Source: Flaveria trinervia (lineage: Eukaryota; Streptophyta; Magnoliopsida; Asterales; Asteraceae). From it: DNA of 64,000 nucleotides. Shown here piece after piece: positions 33,081 through 46,173 of the stretch (its first letter is position 1; each line of letters starts with the position of its first letter). The stretch lies in the NCBI GenBank assembly GCA_025506515.1, contig CM046451.1, positions 42,799,701 through 42,863,700 of the forward strand, written 5' to 3'. A program made the position numbers and the translations under genes. The notes beneath the pieces were generated by a model that had not been told where the DNA came from, ran no database searches, and was given only the letters and a program-made list of their open reading frames with translations.

Positions 33081-34603
33081 GTTCACTTTCATGAGTCTCA
33101 CACTTGTGTTTTTCAAATTTCTTCACTTGCACACTGTTCAAACACATTAGTAATATTTCATACTAATATTTAAACATGATACGCGTAATTTTGAATTTCC
33201 CAAATTTTACATTTAAGCCCTTCAAATTTGAACTTTCTATATTTTGCACACTCAAATTTATTTTTCAACAATTTGTTGTTTTTTTAATTCACTTGTTGTT
33301 TAACTTTTGAAAATTTCTCTTTCCCTTCATTTTAGTCTCTAAAGCATAATCAAATCTCTATTTCTCAATATTGAGAGAAGCATTTCCACTTGCAATTTTA
33401 TATAGGTTCATATTATCATTTTCAAAAGTTTCTTGATCACACTCACATATACTTTGAACATATGGCATCATCCTTTCAATTCAACTTTCTTTTATTTTGA
33501 TTTTCCAAGAAAAACTCTTCCATTTATTACTCCCCCTAAAGTTTTAAGGTTGAAAAACTTATAAGTTTTCTAAGGTAGCATAATAAGATCACATAACTCA
33601 TTGTTATATTGCCTTCACACACATAAAACATGCATAAAATCAAAATGAAATGAGAATCAAAATCTAGTATACACAAAGAATTCATGTCTGTAGTGAGATC
33701 ATATCAACGAAGATTAGCACATTAAAATAAAAAAATGTGAGTAGTCATGGACAATGAATAAATCCTGATCAAGTGTGTTCCAGGTCAGTGATATCATAGC
33801 AAAGGAGACACAAGATCTAAGGACAGACAATGAGTGTTTGTGACAAAATATCAGCTCACTTACTTATTCAATTCTTGGATTGATTAGGTTATATGTAGAG
33901 AGCTCAACTATCATCAAGACATGCAAGCAAGAACCCATACTCAACTTATTACCTGAAACATATGTGTAATCAGAGCTCGTGTTACTTAAATGAATAGAGA
34001 ATGATCATGGATAACCATTTGATCAGCTCTAACTATCCATTTGAATAGATTGTGCACATTGGCATCTTTTGCATCAAAGCGAAAATCCAGGTCTGTAATG
34101 ACTTACAACAAAGGATATCTCAGCACTTCAGGTCCATGATGACTCATAACAAAGAAGTAAAATGATGCTTGTAACATATCTCATGATTAATTACATCACC
34201 ATCAGGTGTGAGTGGTGTTACTTAACAAACAGTCAAAATTGATAAGCCAAAACATCTCAAAAGTACTCAGATGAATACATATTTAGTGTAATCACAAGAA
34301 TTTACTTTTTCAGTATAATAGCATGATAGTGTCTACACATCATATATGATAATGTGAGACTTTATTAATGAGTGAAATATGCAACTCATCTTACTAATGT
34401 ACTATCATTTCTCACATATTGCAAAACAGATTCTTGCCTAAAAATAAACTGACACTTAGAAAAAGACTCTATTTTTGGAGTTTCAATTTATACTTTTATA
34501 TTTTGTTTTTCTATGACAAAAGAAAAACACACACACACACACAAATAAAAACAGGCAGTTAACTTGAGAGGATCACTTATGATGATCATTTGATTTAAAG
34601 GGT
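33081..34603 (-). other. C spacer between RNase H and the internal array
   Basis: AT-rich, no gene seen. Contains a CA run at 34530-34543 and imperfectly repeated phrases such as CAGGTCTGTAATGACT/CAGGTCCATGATGACT near 34090-34145. Confidence 0.6.
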
Positions 34604-34939
34604 TCATATATGATTAATAAGACCAAGTGATTCTACTAAATACTCAAACCGTCCTGGTAAGAAGGCTTTAGTAAATAGATCTGCCAACTACTTTCCTGTT
34701 GCAATTTTAATTAATATGATCAACCCTTTTTCAGAGTTATCTCTGAGAGATATCGAATTTCGATATGTTTTGTTTTTTAATGTTGAACAGGATTAGCTGT
34801 AATGAACATAGCCGCGGTGTTATCAATGTAAATAGGTGTTTTAAGAAAATTGAACCCATAATCCAGTAGTTGATTTTGCAACCAGAGGATTTGAGAACAT
34901 CCTGCTGATGCAGCAATGTACTCAGCTTCTGTAGTTGAA
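34604..34939 (-). pseudogene. C RNase H, C-terminal part
   Basis: From the edge of B the minus strand reads VSTTEAEYIAASAGCSQILW, QNQLLDYGFNFLKTPIYIDN and, after a stop, KTKHIEIRYLSE. Frameshifts follow before the end at 34604 (LGLINHI). It continues exactly the RNase H reading that ends at 43062 (SWQCKNKQMS), so B split this gene. Confidence 0.88.
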
Positions 34940-34944
34940 ACAGA

Positions 34945-35888
34945 TGTTGGGGTTTGTTAGAACAAGATTCATAGTTTAACCATTTAAACTTTGTGTAAAG
35001 GCAGCGGAAAAAAGCTTTATTAATTTGTTAATGAACTGAAAATTTCAGGTTTCATCTTGATATTACAAAGTTATAAACAAACCCAAGAACAAAGGACCTT
35101 TTTATGTGAATAAGACTAGCTATGTAAACACAAACATACATTACGGACAGCCATAAAGAGGCTTCCATAAACTACGTTTCAGCAGCAAAAAATGAAATGG
35201 ATGAGGATGATTTGAAAAACAAAGAACGACCAAGGCACCAAAAGAAGGTCCTCTCAAGCTTGCATACCCCAAGCTCTATGACAAACACCTTGTTGCTAGG
35301 ATTGAGCACCAAAAACTCGAAAGAGAAGGCTGCTGGAACCTTTCAGCCGAGAAATCACTTCAACAAGAGAAGAAAACCCTTTTCTTTGTTGAGGTTTTGC
35401 ATGTGAGAGAGAGAAGAAGATAGAGTGAATGTATTGTCAATGTGTGATTTCAAGACCACAAAAGGAAAACCAAGAAAAGGCACACCCAAGGGGCGGCTGA
35501 CACTTCATTTCCCTTTGGGTTCCCCCCAAAAGTTAAAACACAATTGAACACATTAACAAGTCACTAATATAATTTATTCATATAATTAACCTTTTAATTG
35601 AATAACTTATTCACACTCTCTTATTATTTGATGTTATTTAAGTAACTTAAATAACATTACAAACAATATCTATAAACAAAATATCCATATAAATTGTTCA
35701 ATCTCATATGCAACTTATTTAGAAAACCCATTTTCTAAATTGGTGTATTTAGTTTAATTGTATGATCATATCATCAATTAAATATTATTTGGTGTTTGCT
35801 AAGCTTGTTATTGGGTATGACCCGACTTGGATCATAACATACTAACCACATCAATGTTCTATGTGTCTTGGGCATAAAGAATTCAACA
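34945..35888 (-). repeat. B 3' LTR (left copy)
   Basis: From TGTTGGGGTTTG to AATTCAACA on the plus strand. It contains the block complementary to GATCCAAGTCGGG shared with A and the perfect hairpin at 35717-35740. A short ORF at 35197 is LTR sequence repeated at 42366. Confidence 0.95.
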
Positions 35889-36690
35889 ATCTCCCACTTG
35901 CACAAGATTCATAGAAGATTGATGCAAGCAGTAAATACCGCCTAACAACGGTTTACTACCCTCAATACGCATGACTTAAAGCCAGTCAATAACATCATCC
36001 CCTTCAAGTATCGAACTTGAAATGATTTAGGTGAATCATTCATTTATCCTTTTGTTACAGATGTCATGTTAAATCCAAGGACACCATGTGATCATTCCTT
36101 GTTGATTTAACTTATCAGGCCTTAGACATCTTGCTCTCAACGAATAAGAGGAACAATTTCCATCTTGAATACATACGTTTCTTACAAACACTTCGTGTCA
36201 CATCTGAACATAGCCTTACGTACTATCCATTATTTCAGGGCAATGAAGACTAGCTCAAGGTATAACACTTGGTGAGTATCAAAACCAAGTATGTATCTCA
36301 GGTCTGAGGATACCAAATGATATTCGCCTTTACTCAAATTTCCTTATGATCAATCTAGAAGATTCCATGTAGTAGAATTTGAGATGCAGGTCTGTCCAAT
36401 ATTTGTATCCCACAAATATCTATGAACTTTGGCAGCAACCATTTGCTCTATATTCATTCCTTTTGAATATCCACCAATCCAAATTCATAATAATCTTACC
36501 CTCATACTTGTTCCCAAAAGTATGAACGACTACGTACATTTAGAGTAAACAATTTACTCATGGATTAAACATGCTAAATTGGAACATTTATTGAAATACT
36601 ATAACGAAATAATTTTATTCAAGTAGTAAGAGAGTTCCAAATATCCAATATGAAATCACAGATCAAATCCAATCACTAGAATATCAAAGT
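35889..36690 (-). other. B polypurine tract and 3' untranslated region
   Basis: ATCTCCCACTTGC at 35889-35901 reads as GCAAGTGGGAGAT on the minus strand, the same tract as in A. The rest matches in position the 3' untranslated region of A, with no gene. Confidence 0.75.
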
Positions 36691-38256
36691 CCAATGGCAC
36701 AGGTATGACCTTCATGCTTTGCCTTTTCTAGCAGCTTCGTAAGAGGATCCGCGATATTTTGATCTGTGTGAACTTTGCGAATACATATCTTTCCTTTCTC
36801 AACATCATCTCATATGTAGTTGAATCTCCGCTCAATGTACCTAGTCTTTTGATGAGCACGAGGTTCCTTGACTTGAGCAATCACACCCTCGTTATCACAA
36901 AAGATCTCTAGGGGGTCCTAAATGGAAGGAACAACCCCTAGATCGGCAATGAATTTCTTCAACCATGCAGCTTCTTGAGCTGCCAATGAGGTGGCGACGT
37001 ATTCTGATTTTGTAGTTGATAAAGCCACCACATCCTGTTTAGAGCTCTTCCAAGAGACAGCTCCTCCATTCAGAATGAAAATGTATCCAGATTGTGATGG
37101 TGAATCATCATGATCGGTTTGGAAACTCGCATCCGTGTAACCTTTTACAACGAGTTCCTCATCACCAGATCCATAGATTAGAAACATATCTTTAGTCCTC
37201 CGTAGGTACTTAAGTATGCTTAACAGCCATCCAATGACTGCTTCCAAGATTTTGCTGGTAATGGCTTGTCATGCTTAAGGCGCATGAAACGCCCGACCGA
37301 GTGCATATTAATGCATACATGATGGATCCAATAGCAGATGCGTATGGGATTCCCTTCATTTTATCTTGCTCATCCTTTGAGCTTGGACATTGAGTCGTAC
37401 TCAATATCATTCCTCTTTGAATAGGTATCGTACCTTTCTTAGAGTTCTCAATCTTGAACCTTTTCAAGATCTTATCAATGTATGCACTTTGATTAAACCA
37501 ATGAACCGCCTTGATCTATACCTATAGATCTTTATTCCCAGAATATAGACGGCTTCACCAAGATCCTTGATGGAAAAACAACTTCCAAGCCAGGTTTTTA
37601 CACCTTCCAAGGTTGGAATGTCATTGCCAAATAGTAGTATGTCATCAACATACAATACTAGGAAAGTGATGATGCTCCCACTAGCTTTCTTATATACACA
37701 AGCTTCATCAGCGTTCTTGATGAATCCAAATTAATTACTTCTTCATCAAAACGGTGATTCCAACTTCTCGATGCTTGTTTCAATCCATAGATTGATTTTT
37801 TTAACTTGCATACATTGTTAGGATGTTTTGGATCGACAAAACCTTCAGGCTGAACCATATAGACATCTTCCTCAAGATATCCATTTAGGAAAGCCGTTTT
37901 GACATCCATTTGCAAATCTCATAATCATAATGAGCAGCTATGGCAAACAATATCCTAATAGATTTTAGCAATGCAATAGGTGAGAAAGTTTCATCATAGT
38001 CAACCCCTTGAGTTTGAGTGAAACCCTTTGCTACAAGTCTTGCTTTATAAGTATCCAGGTTTCCATTCATATCGGTTTTCCTTTTGAAAACCCACTTACA
38101 TCCAATTACTTTTGTGTTAAAAGGTGGTATAACCAAGTCCCATACTTGATTGTCATACATGGATTGCATCTCAACGTTCATGGCTTCAAGCCATTTGTCA
38201 CAATCCGAATTGGACAATGCATCATGGTATGTGATTGGTTCATCAGAATCTATCAC
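36691..38256 (-). pseudogene. B pol: reverse transcriptase and RNase H
   Basis: The minus strand from 38256 reads WLEAMNVEMQSMYDNQVWDL, KARLVAKGFTQT and GVDYDETFSPIA. After a frameshift at about 37900 it reads QMDVKTAFLNGYLEEDVYMV and KKSIYGLKQASRSWNHRF, and in the next frame MYVDDILLFGND (37655, YVDD intact). The connection (FKIENSKKGTIPIQ) and RNase H (YTDASFQTDHDD, NGGAVSWKSSKQDVVALSTT) follow to about 36918, with a degraded tail to 36690. Four or five frame changes make it non-functional despite intact motifs. Confidence 0.92.
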
Positions 38257-38299
38257 ATAGCATCCATGAGTGAAAAATTCATATCTTTCAGGTGGATTA

Positions 38300-39789
38300 C
38301 TAGTTCTACCAGATCTGCGAATGTTTTATGTGTATTGATCAACTATTTGATCACTTTCAACATCCTCATGTTAAGTGCTAGTGTCAACCAAACGTGTATC
38401 GAGTTGTGGTTCTTGATCCTCTTCAAGATTCATAGTTCTACTATCAGTTTCTTCCATAAGGAATTTGGTTTCCAAGAACTCACCCTTTTTGGCAACAAAC
38501 TACGTTTGTTGTATTGGATCATAGAAATAATATCCCATAGAATCTCTTGGATATCTAATAAAGATACACTTAGTGGAGCGGCATTCTAACTTGTTCGAGG
38601 TGGGAGTCTTCACATAAGCCTCACACCCCCACACCCTCAAATATAAAAATGATGTAACCCTTCCATGCCATATTTCATAAGGTGTCCTTTCCGCTTTCTT
38701 GGTTGGGGCCATATTCAAAATACGGGCCGCAGAGAGCAGAGTAAAACCCCAAAATGATAGAGTAATGAGCTTCTAGCCATCATAGATCGAACCATATCCA
38801 ATAGAGTTCGATTTCTCTGCTCGGACACGCCATTATGTTGTGGTGTTCCCGGTGGAGATAGTTGTGAGACAATCCCACAACTTCTAAGATGATCCCTAAA
38901 AGCATCATTCATGTATTCACCTCCTCTATCGGTGCGGAGAATTTTAATTGACTTATTGAGTTGATTTTGTACTTCATTTTGAAAGATCTTGAACATTTCA
39001 AAAGCTTCATCTTTGTGTCTTAACAAGTACACATACCCATATCGACTATAGTCCTCACTAAAGGTAATGAAGTATCTTTCATTGTACCTTGTCATAGGTT
39101 TAAAAGGACCACATACATCCGAATGTATGATACCTAATAAATCCTTTGCCCTTTCGGCTTTGCCACTAAAAGGTGTCTTGGTCATTTTACCTTGTAAACA
39201 AAACTCACATACATCAAATAAATCACATTCATTTGTTTTTAAAAGACCGTTCTTTTGTAATGTTTGTATTCTTTTCTTGTTTATATGACCAAGACGGCAA
39301 TGCCAAAGATAAGTATTACTCAAATCCGATTTTAGTTTCTTGGTACTAGTTTGGTACAATAAGCTATCATTCAATGTATTTTCACGAACCAATTCATAGA
39401 TACCATTGATGGGATAGCTTTAATGTAAAACATGTCATTCAAAGTAACATGGATTTCATTACCAATAAATGATAATACATATCCAAAATGTTTTAATAGG
39501 GCTATGAAAATAATGTTCCTAATCAAACTAGGAGCATACAAAACATTGTACAAAATTACTTCCAAACCATTTGGAAGTTTCAAGATGTAGTCACCACGGG
39601 CTTCAACTTGAAATTTAGCCCCATTGCCCATATAGAGGCTAACATCCCCTTTGTTGAAGTTGCTACTTCTTTTGAATCCCTGCAACAAATTGCAAATGTG
39701 AGTTCCACATACGGTATCTAATACCCATGTGTTGGAGGATATTAAGTTTAAATCAATATGGATCATGTATGTAGTACCTGAGGTCTGCT
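38300..39789 (-). pseudogene. B pol: protease and integrase
   Basis: Protease appears as NTWVLDTVCGTHICNLLQ near 39700-39730. The DTG triad is DTV, which should inactivate it. After a frameshift near 39390 the 225-codon frame 39392-38715 carries LWHCRLGHINKKRIQTLQ (zinc region), FCLQGKMTKTPF, IIHSDVCGPF, LRTDRGGEYMND and HNGVSEQRNRTLLDMV, so D, D and E of integrase are all present. The SH3-like end (VWGCEAYVKTP, KCIFIRYP) is in another frame at 38718-38500. The integrase core itself looks undamaged. Confidence 0.92.
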
Positions 39790-40672
39790 CGGCATCCCTC
39801 TTTGCTTTCAACTCTTGGAGATGGACAGGAAAATTTCTTCCCCAGTGTCCAATCTCCCCACACTTGAAGCATGGGTCATTAGAAGCAACCTTTTGCCTCG
39901 TCTCCTGTGCTTTGGGTGGCACCCTTGCCACCCCTTTCCCCTTTCCCACTACGGGTCCCTTACCCTTGGCAACTCTTGCCTTGGGTGTGGGATGAGGCCT
40001 TTTCTTGTTCCCACCTTCCTGGATGGTGAGAACGGGTAAAACCATTTTACCCATGGCCGCCTCGGCCATTTTGAGCATAGAGTGAAGCTCACCAATGCTT
40101 TTGTCCCAAGCATTCATGTTGTAGTTCAACACGAACGTCTCAAACCTTTTGGTAAGGCCATTGAGGATCAAATATGTGGCCAATTCCTTTGAGACGGGAC
40201 GGTTTAGCCTTTCGAGGCGGTCAATGTGACTTTTCATCTTAAGTACATAAGATGAAACTCATTGGTTGTCGTCCATACGACATGTATGGAGCGCTCGAAC
40301 CGTTTCGAAGCGCTCAAACCTCACTTGTTGTTGGAACGTTTCCTTCAGTTGGGTTATCATGTCATAAGCTCCGTGATGCTCATACTCCTTCTGGAGATCC
40401 GGAGTCATGCTTGCCAACATAAGGCAAGACACTTGGACAGAGTCCTCAGTGTACTTTATCCAATCATTATAGGCCTCCTCATCATCCTCACTAGGTTGAT
40501 CGGGCACAGGGTCGTCTAAAACATATGATCGTTTCTCTTGCTTGAGAACGATTCTCAAGTTTCGATACCAATCAATAAAATTGTTATGATTTAGACGTTC
40601 CTTTTGGAGAATCGCTCGTAAAGATGTGGACGTGGATGAATTATCATGATTATCATAATTATTGGTGGCCAT
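39790..40672 (-). pseudogene. B gag, one nonsense codon
   Basis: It starts at ATG 40672 (MATNNYDNHDNSS) and carries RNLRIVLKQEKRSYVLDDP, MITQLKETFQQQ, HIDRLERLN and the basic GKGPVVGKGKG stretch. One TGA at 40256-40258 (after MDDNQ) interrupts it; the same frame continues to 39371. The knuckle reads CFKCGEIGHWGRNF: the fourth zinc ligand, normally Cys, is Phe. It is homologous to gag of A at 3458. Confidence 0.92.
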
Positions 40673-42095
40673 CTACAAAATTTAACAAAGATTAATTTTA
40701 GTACTTTTGATATTGTTGTTTTAATAATTAATACCTTTTAAGGTCATTTTCATATTAAAATGTAGAACCCAACATTACATTTAAATAGTGGTTAGGTGAC
40801 CTTTATCCCACGATTTAAATTAATACGGTGGTCAACGATTGATGATTGCAACCATTTGCAACTTCTAGAGGTATGGGATCGACTTGAAATATCATATGTA
40901 AAGTCGGCATGTTAATCCCATCAACACCATTTGGAAACCATATTGTAGGTGATCCATTTGACATGGTTTACAAATCAAGACACCCTACTTACACACACAT
41001 GTGAGTTTGCCAAAATAAGCGGTTAGGTGACCTTTATCCCACGAATATGCCATTCTCACCTCACGTCACAAGTTCCCTCAAAATGGTTAGGTGACCTTTA
41101 TCCCACTAAAAGTTCCCAAGCGATTCAAGTGTTGTGTAAAAGGACGGTGTTGATCTTATTTTTTAAAAGGTATAGAGATATTATATTACAAGTTTAGAAA
41201 ACATTATGTATACATATTTGTATGTTTTCAAAACAAGATACCTTATGGTACATTGATTAAAACCCCTTTTAATCTTTGAAATCATTAAACAATTTTAATA
41301 ACCTTTTATTACCTTTTAATGATTAAAGCCCATTTAGATAGTTTGTTATGATCATTGAAAGGATAGTTAAGCAAACATCATATGTAAAGTCATCAACCAC
41401 AATACCATAATCAAACAACCATGAATCAACCAAATGTAAGTGCATAACCATAGCATCTAAAGTGGCCACACTTGTTTGCCATCACAAGTGTGGACCATAG
41501 GACATTCCTAAGGGACAAAACACAACACAAAAGTTCCATGAACCTCCCACTTAAAACCGCATCCAAATGCTCCATGTTTATTGTGTCTTTCCTTTGTGCT
41601 TCTAACACGTACATCTTCATATTACAAGATATTATATCCTAATACAAGATTTCTAGTAAAATGAAAAGTACCTAATCTATTTATCACAGCCCAATAATAA
41701 ATAAATTACACTTTAAACCAAGCACAAATAAAAGATTATACAACCCAATCGAATGAATAAATACAACCATAATAAACATCCAAATAACACAAGGTCAAGG
41801 GCTAGGTTATGCACCATAATAAACAATGATCATATCATCCAAACCAACAATAATTCCCCACCTAAAACCCATGAAATTTCAGCCAACACAAACTGAAATT
41901 TCGGGTTTTGTCTTGCCCAAACAAACAACAAATACAACATACATGTCTTTCAAAGTTTAATCACAAGCATGTGTGATATAACTTTGAATGTTTGGGGATT
42001 CATAAAACATGAACCTAGCAGCCCCTAAAAGGGGTTTCAAAGTCCCATAAAACGAAATATAACAAGGACAAAACAAGCTAGCTATCCACATAACC
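40673..42095 (-). other. B leader between PBS and gag
   Basis: No gene seen. On the plus strand GGTTAGGTGACCTTTATCCC occurs three times (40789-40811, 41021-41041, 41084-41106), the complement of the motif repeated three times in the leader of A. Confidence 0.7.
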
Positions 42096-42108
42096 CGCTC
42101 TAGATGCC
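42096..42108 (-). promoter_or_regulatory. Primer binding site of B
   Basis: The minus strand reads TGGCATCTAGAGC two bases after the LTR, a variant of the initiator-Met site like that of A. Confidence 0.78.
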
Positions 42109-42110
42109 AA

Positions 42111-43056
42111 TGTTGGGGTTTGTTAGAACAAGATTCATAGTTTAACCATTAAACTTTGTGTAAACGCAGCGGAAACAAGGTTTATAACTTTTTTAGTGAA
42201 CTGAAAATTTCGGGTTTCATCTTGATATTACAAAGTTATAAACAAACCCAAGAACAAAGGACCTTTTTATGTGAATAAGACTAGCTATGTAAACACAAAC
42301 ATACATTATGGACAGCCATAAAGAGGCTGCCATAAACTACCTTTCAGCAGCAAAAAACGAAATGGATGAGGATGATTTGGACCAACAAAGAACGACCAAG
42401 CCACCAAAAGAAGGTCCTCTCAAGCTTGCATACCCCAAGCTCTATGACAAACACCATGTTGCTAGGATTGAGCACCAAAAACTCAAAAGAGAAGGTTGCT
42501 GGAACCTTTCAGCCGAGAAATCACTTCAACACGAGAAGAAAACCCTTTTCTTTGTTGAGGTTTTGCATGTGAGAGAGAGAAGAAGATAGGGTGAATGTAT
42601 TGTCAAATGTGTGTTTTCAAGACCACAAAAGGAAAACCAAGAAAAAGGCACACCCAAGGGGCGGCCGAAACTTCATTTCCCTTTGGGTTTTCCCCCCAAA
42701 AGTTAAAACACAATTGAACACATTAACAAGTCATTAATATAAGTTATTCATATAATTACCCTTTTAATTGAATAACTCATACACACTCTCTTATTATTTG
42801 ATGTTATTTAAGAAACTTAAATAACATTATAAACAATATCTATAAACAAAATATCCATATAAATTGTTCAATCTCATATGCAACTTATTTAGAAAACCCA
42901 TTTTCTAAATTGGTGTATTTATTTAATTGTATGATCATGTCATCAATTAAATATTATTTGGTGTTTGCTAAGCTTGTTATTGGGTATGACCCGACTTGGA
43001 TCATAACGTACTAACCACATCAATGTTCTATATGTCTTGGCATAGAGAATTCAACA
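42111..43056 (-). repeat. B 5' LTR (right copy)
   Basis: 946 bp matching 34945-35888 with few substitutions. It contains the hairpin at 42887-42910. The ACAGA duplication follows. Confidence 0.95.
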
Positions 43057-43061
43057 ACAGA

Positions 43062-44169
43062 GACATTTGTTTGTTCTTACATTGCCATGAGACTAATCAG
43101 GGACTGAGAAATTGACAACCACCCGAAGTAGATTTTCTATCTTCATAACAACCACCATAATCACAATGTGTATATCCATGTAATTCAAAGCTACCCTCGT
43201 AAGGATACCAAAGCCCTAAAGCTGGTTTACTTTTGAGATACCTGAATATTCTTTTGAGAGCAATTAAATGTGATTCTTTCGGGTCTGATTAATACCTGGC
43301 ACAAACACAAATAGCATACATAATGTTTTGTCTAGATGCAGTAAGATACATCAAAGAACCAATCATTGATGTGTATAACGTTTGGTCAATAAATTTCCTT
43401 TTGGATCAAGTTCAATCTTGGTGTTAACATCTGCTGGAGTTTGTATGGACTAACAGTCTTGCAACTTAAATTTCTTCAAGAGTTTCTCAACAAACTTCTC
43501 TTGATTGATAAAAATTCCATCATCAGTTTGCTTGATTTGAAGTCCAAGAAAGAAATTAATCTCTCCCATAGAACTCATTGGAACCGAAATTTCATGATTT
43601 CTTCAAATTCATTGCCCAATTTTAGACTGGTAGAACCAAATATGATATTAACAACATACACTTGTACACATAAGAGATCATCATTATCCTTCTTTATGAA
43701 TAAAGTTGGATCAATTTTCCCTCTTGTGTATCCATGTTGGATTAAGTGTTGTGATAATGTCTCATACCAAATTCTAGGGCCTTCATGAAGTCCATACAAA
43801 GCTTTACTTAGTTTATACACTCGATGTGGAAATTCTGCATCCTCAAAGCCCAGAGGTTGCTTCACAAACACATCGTCCAGTGATAGGACCACATAAAAAG
43901 GCACCTTTTACATTCATTTGATACACCTTAAATTTCATGAATGAAGCATATGCCAGGAAAACTCCAATGGATTCAAGTCTTGCAACTGGTGCAAACACCT
44001 CATCATAATCTATCCCTTCTTCCTATGTGTATCCTTGTGCAACAAGTCTTGCTTTGTTCCTTATTACTACACCACGATCATCAGTCTTATTTATAAACAA
44101 CCATTTTGTACCTATGGCATTTTCTCCTTCAGGTAAATCCACTAAACTCCACACTTCTTGTTTGCGGAA
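43062..44169 (-). pseudogene. C pol: reverse transcriptase and RNase H, N-terminal part
   Basis: The minus strand reads KWLFINKTDDRG, NKARLVAQGYT (stop), EEGIDYDEVFAPVARLESI and, from 43904, QPLGFEDAEFPHRVYKLSKA, ALYGLHEGPRIWYE and CVQVYVVNIIFGSTS. The catalytic YVDD has become YVVN, losing both Asp. The connection (MIGSLMYLTASRQNIMYA) and RNase H (SFELHGYTHCDYGGCYEDRK, STSGGCQFLSP) lead to the B insertion at 43062. Several stops and frameshifts. Confidence 0.9.
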
Positions 44170-46150
44170 TTAAAGTAATTCTTCTTGCATAGCTTCTATC
44201 CAACCATTGTCCTTTAATGCTTCGGTAACATTTTTAGGAACAATTTGAGAAAGAAAACAAGAGTATAAGCACAAGTTGGCTTGTTCTGATTTACTCCTTG
44301 TTGTTCTCTCATTCAATGGACCAATAATCTGCGAAATTGGATGATTCTTGTGAATACAAGATGTTGGAATCTCATCACATTGAACATTAACATCCAGATT
44401 TGTTTGGTTTAAGTTGGAGAGCTGATGTAACAAATTAGAAGAATGTGGATTGAAGTTTGGAACTTGAGTCGGTGAGTTAATAAAGTAATCAAAGTTACTA
44501 GTATCAACTGCATCATGAGAGATGGATGATGTTCCAGACTCAGGTTGCACAAACTCAGTACAATCATTAGGAATAGGTTGTGATTCTTCCTGATCTAAAG
44601 AGACTGAATGATCTGAAGCTGAATTATCATGATTATTTTCATTGAATCGAATTGTTGAATCCTTGATAAATGATAAAAAAAGGTAGTCTGAGCTAGAATC
44701 ATCTGGGTCATCAGAATCTGAATCCTCACTGAAAGATCCAAGATCTCCTCTAGATTTCTTCTGGCCTGTAGAATCAAGACAATCTGATTGATTAAACAAG
44801 TTAGATTGAAAAGAATTTGAAAATGAATCTAAATCAAGTAACCATGCAGGACCATTTGAAACTTATGGAAAAGAATTTTCAAGAAATTTAACGTTCAATG
44901 TTTCAAGAATTATATTCGTCCTAGAGTTATACACTCGATAGGCTTTTGAAACAGATGAATATCCAATGAAAAATCCTTTATCAGATTTTGCATCAAAATT
45001 TCCTAACTGATCATTTGAATTAAGAATCATAACAGGACAACCAAATGATTTTAGAAAGTTTATGTTCGGTTTTCTTCCAAACATTAACTCATAAGGAGTT
45101 TTCATTTTATCTTTCACAATTAAGATTCTGTTCTGAATAATAAACATAGTTGATATAGCTTCATTCTAAAAAGTTATAGGAATCTTTGCATAAGCTAACA
45201 TAGAACAAGCAGCTTCAATCAGTGTTCTATTCTTCCTTTCAGCAACTCCATTTTGTTGAGGAGTTCTAGGAGCATTGAACTGATGAGCTATCCCTTTTTG
45301 AGCACAAACATTTCAATGTTAGCATTTTTGAATTCCGTTCCATTATCACTTCTTATTATTTTCACTTTATTTTCTAATTGATTTTCAACTTTAATGATAA
45401 ATTCTTTTAGTAAAGCAGACGGTTCAGATTTAGCATACAAAAAGAAAACCCATGAAAGTCTTGTATAGTCATCAGTTATAACTAAACAATATGATTTTCA
45501 TCGAATAATCTTGACATTTGTTGGTCCCAAAAGGTCCATTTGTAACATTTGAAGAAGTTTGGAAGTTGAGTTTATGAGTTTGGTCTTATAAGACGCTCTG
45601 TGTTGTTTTCCCTTTAAACATGCTGAGTAGTGATCAGTCGTTCCAAACTTCTTAGATGGAAGTCCAATAACATGATTTCCTCATACAAGCTTGTTCATAT
45701 TCTTGAAATTTGAATGTCTGAGACGTCTATGCCAAAGCTGACTTTGATGATTTGATGCTTTTGCAATTAGGCAAGTTGTTTTAGTTGAAGGATTAACTTG
45801 AGACATATCTAGCTTGTATACATCTCTATCCCTTTCAGCTGTAACAATTATCCAATCTTTGCTTATCTGAAAACCTGGCTTAAAAACATAACAGAATGAA
45901 TCATCAAATTGAATAGAGTATGATTTATCACATATTTGAGATACACTTAAAAGATTAAAGTTCAACTGTGAACAAAAGTTGACTTTGTCAAAGCTTATTA
46001 TCCCATTTGATACTGTTCCTTCTCCTGTTATTTTTTCACGAGCATCACCACCAAAGGCAACGTGTGTTCCATCCTTTAACTTAAAATATTGTAACAAGGT
46101 AGGATTTCCTGTCATATCCCGGCTACACCTACTATCCACTACCATGTATT
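44170..46150 (-). pseudogene. C pol: protease and integrase
   Basis: The frame from 46145 reads MVVDSRCSRDMTGNP, a protease start in which DSG is DSR, then a pre-integrase domain ending LWHRRLRHSNFKNMNKLV. The core in shifting frames shows MDLLGPTNVK, DDYTRLSWVFFLYAKSE, IRSDNGTEFKN and NGVAERKNRTLIEAA, so D, D and E remain. The SH3-like part at 45147-44863 (PYELMFGRKPNINFLKSFG, GFFIGYSSVSKAYRVYNS) and a Ser-rich linker at 44799-44170 ending EALKDNGWIEAMQEELL lead into RT. K sits just before this gene. Confidence 0.9.
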
Positions 46151-46173
46151 AAGTGGTCTTCTTGGCCATACCT
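46149..46173 (+). repeat. Left flank of K: long direct repeat
   Basis: TTAAGTGGTCTTCTTGG followed by CCATACCT is repeated with three differences at 53445-53468 on the other side of K. About 23 bp is far more than the 5 bp made by LTR integrases. Confidence 0.75.

Larger units (their letters stand above)
34945..43056 (-). mobile_element. B: Ty1/copia element inserted in C RNase H
   Basis: A complete element with LTRs of 944 and 946 bp and target duplication ACAGA (34940-34944 and 43057-43061). Gag and pol are the same family as A. B is better preserved: gag-protease has one nonsense codon, and the integrase core is open. It still has frameshifts in RT and a protease active-site change. It is younger than C. 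Confidence 0.95.
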
